The notes under the pieces: generated by a model
What the model was told of the DNA's origin: nothing
What the model saw: the letters and a program-made list of their open reading frames with translations, nothing else
Databases searched by the model: none
Position numbers and translations under genes: made by a program
Source of the DNA: Stenotrophomonas sp. UBA2302
GTDB lineage: Bacteria > Pseudomonadota > Gammaproteobacteria > Xanthomonadales > Xanthomonadaceae
Reading direction: 5' to 3'
Length of the DNA stretch: 7,386 nt
Assembly (NCBI GenBank): GCA_002345545.1
Contig: DDVW01000065.1
Coordinates: forward strand, 1 to 7,386
Shown here: piece after piece, positions 1 to 6,507 of the stretch
How positions within the stretch are numbered: position 1 is the stretch's first letter
How the letters are laid out: each line of letters opens with the position of its first letter

Positions 1-675
1 GGTGCCGGTCTGGATGAGGCGGTGGCGGCCGCCGTGCTCGGCGTCGAGGCCGATGCCTACCGTGGTGCGCTGGCGGCTGCCTGTCCGCTCGATGCGCAGG
101 GCCAACCCGATGCCGTCGCCTGGCGCGCACTGGCCGAGGCGGTGCAGGCGCAGGTGCGCGACCTGAGCCTGGCGCGGATCCAGCAACTGGAAGCGCTGCG
201 CGAATCGGTCAGCCGGGGGCCTTCTGCGGACAAGCCCGCCAGCGCCACCGATCTGCCGGCGGCAAGGCCGCGCTCGGCCGCCGCCCGCAAGGCGGCCAGG
301 CGCTGGCGCTGGCACACCTGGCTGTTGCTGATGCTGCCGTTGTTGCTGCTGGTCGTGGTGGCGCTGTGGTGGTGGCGTGGCCAGCACGCCGGTGTTGCCG
401 GTATTGCCCCGCGCGAAGGGGTACTGGTCGACAGCGGGCCGGTGCAGGTCGAGCCGTTGAGCGATGACAGTACCCCGGCCACCGCGTCGGTCGCGGCCGA
501 TGCGGCTGCCGACGCGGCGATGCTGGCAGATCCGGAGCTGGCGGTGGCGCGGGATGCCGATTTCCATGCGTGGATCGCCGCCGGTGGACCGCTGCCGGTG
601 GACGAATCCCAGTTGCAGCCGAGCCGGCCGGAACCGGCCACCCGCGGTCTGGAAACTGTCGATGCCGAGGAGTGA
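1..675 (+). CDS. Membrane-anchored protein with sigma-region-4-like N-terminal part (5' end outside window)
   Basis: The frame is open from base 1 and no convincing start is visible, so the gene begins upstream; 224 residues are seen. The first ~30 residues (around AAAVLGVEADAYRGAL) resemble the final helix-turn-helix of ECF sigma factors, where a 'LGV/S' turn precedes the recognition helix. This is a resemblance by eye. A helical, Arg-containing stretch and a basic linker follow. One strong membrane segment lies at about nt 316-375 (WLLLMLPLLLLVVVALWWW), and the acidic, Ala-rich tail contains DFHAWIAAGGPLPV. Arg/Lys before the segment and Asp/Glu after it predict N-in, C-out. Its stop lies 14 nt inside the DUF3106 gene, so the two are probably co-transcribed and translationally coupled. 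In many proteobacteria DUF3106 genes follow a sigma-70-like gene, which fits. It could instead be an anti-sigma-like or plain membrane protein. The gene is certain; the function is not. Confidence 0.75.
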   Translation, partial: GAGLDEAVAAAVLGVEADAYRGALAAACPLDAQGQPDAVAWRALAEAVQAQVRDLSLARIQQLEALRESVSRGPSADKPASATDLPAARPRSAAARKAARRWRWHTWLLLMLPLLLLVVVALWWWRGQHAGVAGIAPREGVLVDSGPVQVEPLSDDSTPATASVAADAAADAAMLADPELAVARDADFHAWIAAGGPLPVDESQLQPSRPEPATRGLETVDAEE

Positions 676-1231
676 GCGTTCGCGGCCGTGGCGGTTGCTG
701 CTGGTGTTGGCGCTGATCGTGCAGACACTGCCGGCGGCGGCCGTGCCCGCACCGTTGCTGCCCCCCTTGCCGGACGCAGGCGATCCGGCGGTCGACTGGT
801 CGGCGATGGGCTCGGCCCGGCAGCGCGATCTGCGCGCCCGCTATGCCGCCTGGCAGGCATTGCCGGAGACCGAGCGCCAGCGTGTCCGCCAGGCCGTGGC
901 GCGGGTGGCGGCCCTGCCACCGGGCGAACGCGACGCGCTGTATCACCGTTTCCAGCAGCAGGACCGCCTGTTCCGGGATGGCTGGCGGCTGGGTCCGCAG
1001 CTCGGCGCGCTGTATCCGAAGCTGCACCCCCTGCTGGGTTACGTGCCGGCCGAACAGCGGACGCCATTGCTGGCCCAGCTGCACCAGCTCGATGCCGACC
1101 AGCTGGTGCAGCTGGGCCTGATCGTCCAGCGCACGCCGCCGCAGGAGCAGGCTGAATTGCGCACGCAATTGCTGGCACTGGACGCGCCGGCGCGGGCGCA
1201 ATGGCTGCGGCAGAAGGTCGAAGGCCGCTGA
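662..1231 (+). CDS. Exported DUF3106-type helical periplasmic protein
   Basis: This encodes 189 residues. The ATG at 662 is chosen because GGAAA (651-655) sits 6 nt upstream and because it begins a good signal peptide: basic MPRSERSRPWR, hydrophobic core to about residue 22, likely cleavage after AAA at 25-27. The mature part is predicted almost entirely helical and rich in Arg, Gln and Leu. It carries repeated 'LPP..R..L' helix starts at about residues 67 (LPETERQRVR), 85 (LPPGERDALY), 128 (VPAEQRTPLL) and 158 (TPPQEQAELR). DW..M...Q near residue 45 and this periodicity match my memory of DUF3106, which has no established biochemical role. It overlaps the upstream membrane-protein gene by 14 nt, suggesting one operon in which the product acts in the periplasm, possibly against that protein's outer domain (inference). 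A CpxP/Spy-like helical stress protein is a looser alternative. Confidence 0.8.
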   Translation: MPRSERSRPWRLLLVLALIVQTLPAAAVPAPLLPPLPDAGDPAVDWSAMGSARQRDLRARYAAWQALPETERQRVRQAVARVAALPPGERDALYHRFQQQDRLFRDGWRLGPQLGALYPKLHPLLGYVPAEQRTPLLAQLHQLDADQLVQLGLIVQRTPPQEQAELRTQLLALDAPARAQWLRQKVEGR

Positions 1232-1240
1232 CGGCCCCGC

Positions 1241-1291
1241 GCGGCGGTTCCCCGGCAGGTGGCTGAACGGACTCTGCCGCCGCTCCTTTTC
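1241..1291 (+). terminator. Possible terminator after the DUF3106 gene
   Basis: GCGGCGG (1241-1247) can pair with CCGCCGC (1277-1283), and a T-rich run TCCTTTTC (1284-1291) follows directly. An alternative nested pairing joins CGGCAG (1253-1258) to CTGCCG (1274-1279). The outer loop is long (29 nt), which weakens the call. The position, 10 nt after the DUF3106 stop and before the MATE gene, is right for ending the upstream operon. Confidence 0.35.
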
Positions 1292-1306
1292 GCCGGCCGC
1301 TGCCTT

Positions 1307-1312
1307 TACACT
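1307..1312 (+). promoter_or_regulatory. Candidate -10 box for the MATE gene
   Basis: TACACT matches four of six bases of TATAAT and sits in the only AT-richer patch of the 149-nt gap before the MATE gene. No good -35 hexamer is seen 16-18 nt upstream. A transcript from here would have a leader of about 60 nt. This is a weak, by-eye call. Confidence 0.25.
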
Positions 1313-1380
1313 GTGCGGCTTGCGTGACCCGGCATCTGCGCGCTTTCCGCGCCGTCCGCAGTCCACCTGCCCCCATCCGT

Positions 1381-2745
1381 ATGTCCACCGTTACCGCCAC
1401 GCCGCGTTTCCGCCAGGAAGTGCGCGCCACCGGCCTGCTCGCGCTGCCGCTTGTACTGGGCCACATCTCCACCGGCCTGATCGCCTTCGTCGACAACACC
1501 ATCGCCGGCCATCACGGCACCGACACCTTCGCCGCGGTCAGCATCGGCACCGCGCTGCTGTGGCTGCCGATGCTGGTGCCGATCGGCACGCTGATCTCGT
1601 TGACCGCCTCGGTATCGCAATTGCACGGCGCCGGGCGTGATCGCGAGATCGGCCCGCTGTTCCGCCAGGCGCTGTGGCTGGGGGCGGGGCTGAGCCTGCT
1701 GATGTTCCTGTTCCTGAGCGTGGTGCCGGCGTTTTTGCCCACCTTCGGCATCGCCGCGGAGATCGTGCCCGGCGCCACCGGCTTCCTGCATGGCATCCGC
1801 TGGGGCGTACCGGCGCTGACCCTGTATTTCTGCATGCGTTACCTGACCGAGGGCATGCACTGGACCTTGCCGACGATGCTGATCGGCTTCGGTGGCCTGC
1901 TGGTACTGGGGCCGCTGGGTTATGCGATGTGCAACGGCAAGGCCGGCTTCCCGGAACTGGGGGCGCAAGGTCTGGGTATCGCTTCGTCGGTGACCATGTG
2001 GGTGCAGGCGCTGGCGTTTGCCACCTACCTGTGGACCACCCGGCGCTTCGCCCATCTGCAGTTGTTCGGGTGCTTCGAGCTGCCGCGCTGGAGCGCGATC
2101 TGGGAGCTGCTGCGCACCGGCCTGCCGATCGGCATCACCGTGCTGATGGAAGGCGGGCTGTTCATCATCACCGCGCTGCTGATCGGCCGCATCGGTGCGA
2201 TCGAGTCCAGTGCGCACCAGATCGCGATCAATGTCGCGCAGCTGTGCTTCATGATCCCGATGGGCGTGGCCGAGGCCACCACCGTGCGGGTCGGCCACGC
2301 GGTCGGCAGCAACGATGCGCTGGGCGTGCGCCGCGCCACCTGGGCCGGTTATGCCATCGTGCTGGTCACCCAGCTGCTGTCGATCAGCGTGCTGCTGCTC
2401 GGCCACAACGCGGTGGTGGGTCTGTACACCAACGATCTGGCGGTGGCGGCGCTGGCCTCGACGCTGCTGCTGTATGCGGCGATGTTCCAGCTGCCCGATG
2501 GCGTCCAGGTGCTCTCGGCCGGTGCGCTGCGCGGCATGAAGGACACCCGCGTGCCGATGTTCATCGCGATGTTCGCCTACTGGGGTGTCGGTATGCCGAT
2601 GGGCGCCGGTCTCGGCCTGGGGCTGGGCTGGGGACCACAGGGCATGTGGGTCGGCCTGATCATGGGCCTGAGCGTGGCCGCGGTGCTGCTGGGCTGGCGC
2701 CTGCGGGTCAACAACCGGCGCCTGCTGCACCAGCTGGCCCCCTGA
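1381..2745 (+). CDS. NorM-type MATE family multidrug efflux transporter
   Basis: This encodes 454 residues, the usual MATE length, with about twelve hydrophobic segments spread from residue 18 to 440 in two similar halves. MATE pumps export cationic drugs and dyes across the inner membrane in exchange for Na+ or H+. Three acidic residues known to matter in Vibrio cholerae NorM (D36, E255, D371) have clear counterparts here: D38 in AFVDNT, E257 in LMEGGLF and D373 in QLPDGVQ, all offset by two. The stretch SSAHQIAINVAQLCFMIPMG (276-295) is typical of the family, as is the GALRGMKDTR loop (381-390). The ATG at 1381 is preferred over an in-frame GTG at 1324, because the extra 19 residues are Arg/Pro-rich and would displace the first membrane segment. 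No Shine-Dalgarno is visible before this ATG. It is a single-gene unit or is co-transcribed with sppA, 69 nt downstream. The substrate cannot be read from sequence. Confidence 0.93.
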   Translation: MSTVTATPRFRQEVRATGLLALPLVLGHISTGLIAFVDNTIAGHHGTDTFAAVSIGTALLWLPMLVPIGTLISLTASVSQLHGAGRDREIGPLFRQALWLGAGLSLLMFLFLSVVPAFLPTFGIAAEIVPGATGFLHGIRWGVPALTLYFCMRYLTEGMHWTLPTMLIGFGGLLVLGPLGYAMCNGKAGFPELGAQGLGIASSVTMWVQALAFATYLWTTRRFAHLQLFGCFELPRWSAIWELLRTGLPIGITVLMEGGLFIITALLIGRIGAIESSAHQIAINVAQLCFMIPMGVAEATTVRVGHAVGSNDALGVRRATWAGYAIVLVTQLLSISVLLLGHNAVVGLYTNDLAVAALASTLLLYAAMFQLPDGVQVLSAGALRGMKDTRVPMFIAMFAYWGVGMPMGAGLGLGLGWGPQGMWVGLIMGLSVAAVLLGWRLRVNNRRLLHQLAP

Positions 2746-2778
2746 CTTGCAGCCCATGCCGGCGCTGCCGGTCCTGTG

Positions 2779-2784
2779 TATCCT
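2779..2784 (+). promoter_or_regulatory. Candidate -10 box for sppA
   Basis: TATCCT lies 30 nt before the sppA ATG, in the short gap after the MATE stop. No convincing -35 exists at standard spacing; TTGCAG at 2747-2752 is 26 nt away, which is too far. If the box is not used, sppA would be read through from the MATE gene. Confidence 0.25.
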
Positions 2785-2814
2785 GCACCGCAACAAGCCC
2801 CTGTCGGAGCGTCC

Positions 2815-4722
2815 ATGAATCCCCCGCCTCTCCCGCGTCGCAACCCCATTGCCAGCTTCTTCATCGGCCTGTGGGACGTGATGAATTTCACCCGCCGGCT
2901 GATCCTCAACCTGCTGTTCTTCGGCCTGTTGCTGCTGCTGTTGATGGCCTTCGTGGCGGCACTGGGCATGGGCGCATCCTCCACCAGGGTGCTGCATGAG
3001 CGCACCACGCTGGTGATCGCGCCCGAAGGCCGGCTGGTGGAGCAGTACAGCACCGACCCGGTCAGCCGCGCGCTGGCCAAGGCACTGGGTGAGCGCAATG
3101 CCGGGGAAATCCAGCTGCGCGACCTGATCCGTGCGATCGAGGCGGCCAAGGACGATAAGAAGATCGAGCGCGTGCTGCTGGACCTGGACCGGCTGCAGCC
3201 GTCCGGTTTCGCCTCGCTGCGTGAGGTGGCCGGTGCGCTGCAGGAGCTGCGTGCGGGGGGCAAGCAGGTGCTGGCCTTCAGCCAGAGCATGGGCCAGTCG
3301 CAGTATCTGCTGGCGGCGCAGGCCGACGAGGTCTACCTGGACCCGATGGGCGGGCTGCTGCTGGAAGGGCTGGGCCGCTATCGCCAGTACTTCCGTACCG
3401 GCCTGCAGGAAAAGCTGGGCGTGGACGTGCACCTGTTCAAGGTCGGCCAGTACAAGTCCGCCGCCGAGCCGTATGTGCTCGACGCCGCCTCGGCCGAGGC
3501 CAAGGAAGCGGACCTGTTCTGGATGAACGACGTGTGGCAGCGCTACCTAGCCGACATCGCCGCGGCGCGCAAGCTCGATGCCGCGCAGCTGGCGGCCGGT
3601 ATCGACACCCTGCCCGAGGGCATTGCCGCCGCCGAGGGCGACCTGGCCCGCTTCGCGCTGCAGCAGAAGCTGGTCGATGGCCTGAAGACGCGCGAGGAAA
3701 TGGACGCGCTGCTAGCCGAGCGTGGCGTCGCCGACGGCGATGCCGATGGCGGCTACCGCCAGATCGCACTGGGCGATTACCTGCTGCAGCTGGATGCGCA
3801 GCGCTCGCCGATCGACAAGCGCCCGCAGGTGGCGGTGGTGGTGGCCGAAGGCGAGATCGCCGGTGGCGACCTGCCGGCCGGCCGCATCGGTGGCGAGTCG
3901 ACCTCGGCGCTGCTGCGTGCCGCGCGCGACGATGACGATGTGAAGGCGGTGGTGCTGCGCGTGGACTCGCCCGGCGGCGAAGTGTTCGCCTCCGAGCAGA
4001 TCCGCCGCGAAGTGGACGCGCTCAAGGCCGCCGGCAAGCCGGTGGTGGTGTCGATGGGCGATCTGGCCGCCTCCGGCGGTTACTGGATCAGCATGAACGC
4101 CGACCGCATCTACGCCGATGAATCCACCATCACCGGCTCGATCGGCATCTTCGGCATGATTCCCAACTTCACCCGCAGCCTGGACAAGATCGGCGTGCAT
4201 ACCGATGGTGTCGGCACCACCCGTTTCGCCGGCGCGTTCGATGTCACCCGGCCGATGGACCCGGCGGTGGGCCAGGTGATCCAGTCGGTGATCAACAAGG
4301 GTTACGCCGACTTCACCGGCAAGGTCGCGCAGGCGCGCAACCAGAGCGTGGAGGCGGTCGACGCGGTCGCGCAGGGCCGCGTGTGGAGCGGGGCGCAGGC
4401 CAAGGAGCGCGGGCTGGTCGACGAATTCGGCGGGCTCAAGGCCGCGGTGGCCGATGCCGCCGGGCGCGCCAAGCTGGGCGAGGCCGGCAAGTTCCGCGTG
4501 CGCTATATCGAGAAGGCCGCCACTCCGTTCGCACAGTTCATGAGCGGCTTTGCCGGCAGCCGTGCCGGGGCGTGGATGCTGGCCGATTCGGGCATCGCGC
4601 GGATGCTGCTGGCGCGGCAGATGCCGGAGCTGGATACCCAGCTGCGCTTTGTCGAGGATGCGATGAAGGATCGCAACGGTGCGCCGGTGAAATCGCTGGC
4701 CTACTGCTTCTGCGGTTTCTGA
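2815..4722 (+). CDS. sppA: Signal peptide peptidase SppA, long (67K) type
   Basis: This encodes 635 residues, close to the ~618 of E. coli SppA, which cleaves leftover signal peptides in the inner membrane with its active sites facing the periplasm. A basic, Pro-rich N-terminus is followed by one membrane anchor (about residues 29-52). Two tandem S49 peptidase domains follow, at about 65-300 and 335-560. The general-base Lys is K214 in VGQYKSAAEPY, matching E. coli K209. The nucleophile Ser is S420 in MGDLAASGGYWIS, matching S409. DSPGG (384-388) is also typical. Both catalytic residues are present, so the enzyme should be active. The start is ATG 2815 with GGAG at 2806-2809, 5 nt away; an in-frame GTG at 2776 would only add 13 residues ahead of the normal N-terminus. 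The only two cysteines in the protein lie in its last five residues (CFCGF). The gene ends before a strong hairpin and faces a lipoprotein gene on the other strand. Confidence 0.96.
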   Translation: MNPPPLPRRNPIASFFIGLWDVMNFTRRLILNLLFFGLLLLLLMAFVAALGMGASSTRVLHERTTLVIAPEGRLVEQYSTDPVSRALAKALGERNAGEIQLRDLIRAIEAAKDDKKIERVLLDLDRLQPSGFASLREVAGALQELRAGGKQVLAFSQSMGQSQYLLAAQADEVYLDPMGGLLLEGLGRYRQYFRTGLQEKLGVDVHLFKVGQYKSAAEPYVLDAASAEAKEADLFWMNDVWQRYLADIAAARKLDAAQLAAGIDTLPEGIAAAEGDLARFALQQKLVDGLKTREEMDALLAERGVADGDADGGYRQIALGDYLLQLDAQRSPIDKRPQVAVVVAEGEIAGGDLPAGRIGGESTSALLRAARDDDDVKAVVLRVDSPGGEVFASEQIRREVDALKAAGKPVVVSMGDLAASGGYWISMNADRIYADESTITGSIGIFGMIPNFTRSLDKIGVHTDGVGTTRFAGAFDVTRPMDPAVGQVIQSVINKGYADFTGKVAQARNQSVEAVDAVAQGRVWSGAQAKERGLVDEFGGLKAAVADAAGRAKLGEAGKFRVRYIEKAATPFAQFMSGFAGSRAGAWMLADSGIARMLLARQMPELDTQLRFVEDAMKDRNGAPVKSLAYCFCGF

Positions 4723-4744
4723 GCCGGGCAATCCGCTGACCGGC

Positions 4745-4766
4745 AGCGCCGCCTCCGGGCGGCGTT
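4745..4766 (+). terminator. Hairpin terminator after sppA (UNCG-type loop)
   Basis: AGCGCCGCC (4745-4753) pairs with GGCGGCGTT (4758-4766), giving nine pairs including one G-U, around the loop TCCG. Read as + strand RNA, the loop is a UCCG tetraloop closed by C-G, a member of the very stable UNCG class. A modestly T-rich stretch (GTCGTCTCT) follows. It starts 22 nt past the sppA stop and lies between the convergent ends of sppA and the lipoprotein gene. The - strand reading has no T run, so it mainly serves sppA. Confidence 0.55.
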
Positions 4767-4804
4767 GTCGTCTCTGCGTGGCAGGCCGGTGGGGGGCGCC
4801 GCCG

Positions 4805-5044
4805 TTATTGCGGTGCCGGTGTGGCGGAGGTTTCCGCAGCCGCATCGATCGCCGCCCGTTGCGCCCTGGCCGCCTCATCCACCGCGGTTTGCGCGGCTTT
4901 GGCCTGCTCCAGCGGCTGGGCAATGGCGTCACGCAGAGCGGTGGCCTGCGGCTCGGGGGGACGTTCGTTATCGGGCAATTCGGGTTTGCCGCATCCCGGC
5001 AGCGTGGCCAGTGACAGCAGCAACAGCGGCAGATGCAGGCGCAT
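4805..5044 (-). CDS. Small outer-membrane lipoprotein, function unknown
   Basis: This encodes 79 residues on the - strand. A short hydrophobic signal (MRLHLPLLLLSLATL) ends in the lipobox LPGC, with C18 as the expected lipidated residue. Residue +2 is Gly, not Asp, so the Lol pathway should carry it to the outer membrane. Pro at -2 is less usual but tolerated. The mature part starts with a Pro-rich linker (PELPDNERPPEPQ). It is followed by an Ala/Gln-rich amphipathic helix (about 37-70) that could form a short coiled coil. The start ATG has GGAG 7 nt upstream (5052-5055 on the + strand). Codons favour G/C at third positions, as in its neighbours, which supports real coding. It is divergent from the SDR gene and convergent with sppA. 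I do not recognise a named family; size and design resemble the small tethered lipoproteins common in xanthomonads. Confidence 0.8.
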   Translation of the reverse strand: MRLHLPLLLLSLATLPGCGKPELPDNERPPEPQATALRDAIAQPLEQAKAAQTAVDEAARAQRAAIDAAAETSATPAPQ

Positions 5045-5070
5045 GGGCGGGCTCCGTCGGAAACAGCGGT

Positions 5071-5077
5071 TATCCTA
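5071..5077. promoter_or_regulatory. Overlapping divergent -10 boxes for the lipoprotein and SDR genes
   Basis: On the + strand TATCCT (5071-5076) lies 49 nt before the SDR GTG. On the - strand TAGGAT (5077-5072) lies 27 nt before the lipoprotein ATG. Both are reasonable -10 hexamers and share five base pairs, in the only AT-rich spot of the 81-nt divergent gap. Matching -35 hexamers are poor on both sides, so which direction is used cannot be settled by eye. Confidence 0.35.
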
Positions 5078-5113
5078 ACGCCATCCCCATGACGCCCTGC
5101 CGGGCAACACACG

Positions 5114-5119
5114 AAGGAG
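5114..5119 (+). promoter_or_regulatory. Shine-Dalgarno fixing the SDR GTG start
   Basis: AAGGAG, one of the best ribosome binding sites in the window, stands 6 nt before GTG 5126. It decides in favour of this non-ATG start; no in-frame ATG exists before the cofactor motif. Confidence 0.8.
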
Positions 5120-5125
5120 AGCAGG

Positions 5126-5902
5126 GTGAATCCGCAGCGCTGGCGACTGGATGGGCAAACCGCACTGATCACCGGCGCCAGTGCCGGCATCGGGCTGGCG
5201 ATTGCGCGGGAGCTGCTGGGCTTCGGTGCCGATCTGCTGATCGTCGGCCGTGATGCCGATGCGCTGGAAACCGTGCGCGACGAGCTGGCCGACAGCTTCC
5301 CCGGGCGCGAGATCCATGGCCTGTCGGCCGATGTGTCCGACGACGAGGACCGCCACGCCATCCTCGACTGGGTCGAGGACCATTGCGACGGCCTGAACCT
5401 GCTCATCAACAACGCCGGCGGCAACATCACCCGCCCGGCCAATGACTATTCCGAGGACGAATGGCGCGGCATCTTCGAGAGCAACCTGTTCTCGGCCTTC
5501 GAGCTGTCGCGCTACGCCTATCCGCTGCTCACGCGACATGCCTCCTCGGCCATCGTCAACGTCGGCAGCGTCTCGGGCATCACCCATGTGCGCAGCGGCG
5601 TGGTCTATGGCATGACCAAGGCGGCGATGCAGCAGATGACCCGCAACCTGGCCTGCGAATGGGCCGAGGACGGGATCCGCGTGAACTCGGTGGCGCCGTG
5701 GTACATCCGCACCCGACGCACCTCCGGGCCGCTGTCCGATCCGGACTACTACGACGAGGTGATCGCGCGGACACCGATGCGCCGTATCGGCGAGCCGGAG
5801 GAGGTGGCCGCCGCGGTCGGCTTCCTGTGCCTGCCGGCGGCGAGCTACATCACCGGCGAATGCATCGCCGTGGACGGCGGCTTCCTGCGCTACGGGTTCT
5901 GA
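5126..5902 (+). CDS. SDR-family NAD(P)-dependent oxidoreductase, tropinone-reductase-like
   Basis: This encodes 258 residues, a standard classical short-chain dehydrogenase/reductase. The Rossmann cofactor motif TGASAGIG is at 16-23, the adenine-site Asp is in ADV (69), and NNAG is at 95-98. Asn 120, Ser 148, Tyr 161 and Lys 165 (YGMTK) complete the catalytic tetrad, with the normal 13-residue Ser-Tyr gap. Arg 42 right after the second strand favours NADPH over NADH (inference). The block [20 protein letters not shown] (171-190) followed by PW closely resembles plant tropinone reductases and their bacterial relatives, which reduce ketones. The native substrate here is unknown, and tropane chemistry should not be assumed. 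The end motif [12 protein letters not shown] is typical of the family. It is probably a cytoplasmic monocistronic gene. Its last 13 nt overlap the end of the convergent DUF4124 gene. Confidence 0.93.
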   Translation: MNPQRWRLDGQTALITGASAGIGLAIARELLGFGADLLIVGRDADALETVRDELADSFPGREIHGLSADVSDDEDRHAILDWVEDHCDGLNLLINNAGGNITRPANDYSEDEWRGIFESNLFSAFELSRYAYPLLTRHASSAIVNVGSVSGITHVRSGVVYGMTKAAMQQMTRNLACEWAEDGIRVNSVAPWYIRTRRTSGPLSDPDYYDEVIARTPMRRIGEPEEVAAAVGFLCLPAASYITGECIAVDGGFLRYGF

Positions 5903-6507
5903 GCGTCGCAGTCGCTGGCATCCAGCTGTGACCGCAGGCGCTGGAATTCCAGCCGCAAGGTTTCGGCACGGGCCGGGGAAGCGAAGCGCCATTGCGACTC
6001 GGCGTCCTGCACGCGCTGGCGCCAGCTCGCACACAGCAGGGCCGGTGGCACCTCGCTGCAGGTATCGCGCACCACCTCGCAGGCCTCACCGGCGCCCGTG
6101 CCGGGATTGCCGTCCAGGCCGGTGACGCGCATGGCGATGCAGCGTGACGGCGGCTCGCCGGTTTCGCCCAGATAGCTCTCGCCCTCCCGGGTGCGGCACT
6201 GGAACAGCGGCGGCAGCGGGACGGGCTCCTTCGCCGGCAGTACCGGTATCGGCGGCGTATTATCCGTGGCGGCCGCTGGCATGGGTGCCGGCAACAGGTG
6301 CGGCAGCGCGGCTGGCGGTGCGGTGGACGGCGGTGGAGGTGTCGCGGGCGCCTGCATCACCTTGCGGGTCTGCTGCGTGCCCCTGGGGCAGGGCAGGTTC
6401 TGCACGGTGAGCGCGCCGCTGGCATCGGTGCAGCGGTAGAACACGATCTCGGCGGCCAACAGCGGACCGGGCGCCAGCAGCAACAGCGTCAGCAGCCAGC
6501 GCCTCAT
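5890..6507 (-). CDS. Exported DUF4124-domain protein, paralogue B (second gene of pair)
   Basis: This encodes 205 residues. The ATG at 6507 forms an ATGA overlap with the stop of the upstream paralogue, indicating translational coupling; an in-frame TTG at 6519 is less likely. The signal peptide [19 protein letters not shown] is probably cut near residue 19. The DUF4124 signature follows at about 23-40 ([18 protein letters not shown]), with C26 and C40 likely disulfide-bonded in the periplasm. A long Pro/Ala-rich linker (53-101) leads to a second domain. That domain starts at [11 protein letters not shown] (102-112) and ends in an Arg/Gln-rich helix closing with C200. The mature part has eight cysteines, six of which align with paralogue A; the extra two are C123 and C143. 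DUF4124 has no settled function; periplasmic localisation is inferred. The 3' end overlaps the SDR gene tail-to-tail by 13 nt. Confidence 0.85.
   Translation of the reverse strand: MRRWLLTLLLLAPGPLLAAEIVFYRCTDASGALTVQNLPCPRGTQQTRKVMQAPATPPPPSTAPPAALPHLLPAPMPAAATDNTPPIPVLPAKEPVPLPPLFQCRTREGESYLGETGEPPSRCIAMRVTGLDGNPGTGAGEACEVVRDTCSEVPPALLCASWRQRVQDAESQWRFASPARAETLRLEFQRLRSQLDASDCDAQNP

Noticed and set aside
1324..1380. N-terminal extension of the MATE protein from GTG 1324
   Set aside because: It adds Arg/Pro-rich residues before a normal MATE N-terminus and starts within the candidate promoter region.
57..1502. Long - strand open frames (481 and 385 residues) opposite the first two genes
   Set aside because: Products are Ala/Pro/Arg-rich or His/Gln-rich low-complexity chains without domains. 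They mirror + strand genes that have a signal peptide, membrane segment and ribosome site; long antisense frames are expected at this G+C.
2759..2771. Short hairpin CCGGC-GCT-GCCGG after the MATE stop
   Set aside because: Only five pairs with a 3-nt loop and no T run; too weak to call a terminator.
2921..2946. CTG-rich run looking like a short repeat
   Set aside because: It encodes the Leu-rich membrane anchor of SppA and reflects codon preference, not a repeat element.
1674..2999. 441-residue + strand frame inside the MATE gene
   Set aside because: It is a shifted frame of the MATE gene with Arg/Ala/Gly-rich composition and crosses into sppA.
1306..3432. 708-residue - strand open frame rich in Gln and His
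   Set aside because: It is the antisense of Leu (CTG) and Val (GTG) codons of the MATE and SppA genes, producing Gln and His. No recognisable domain, and the + strand genes have intact catalytic or transport residues.
3712..5442. 576-residue - strand frame across sppA, the lipoprotein gene and the SDR gene
   Set aside because: It spans three well-supported genes and two intergenic signals, with no family resemblance of its own.
5075..6034. 319-residue - strand frame opposite the SDR gene
   Set aside because: Antisense shadow; the SDR frame has all catalytic motifs and a strong ribosome site.
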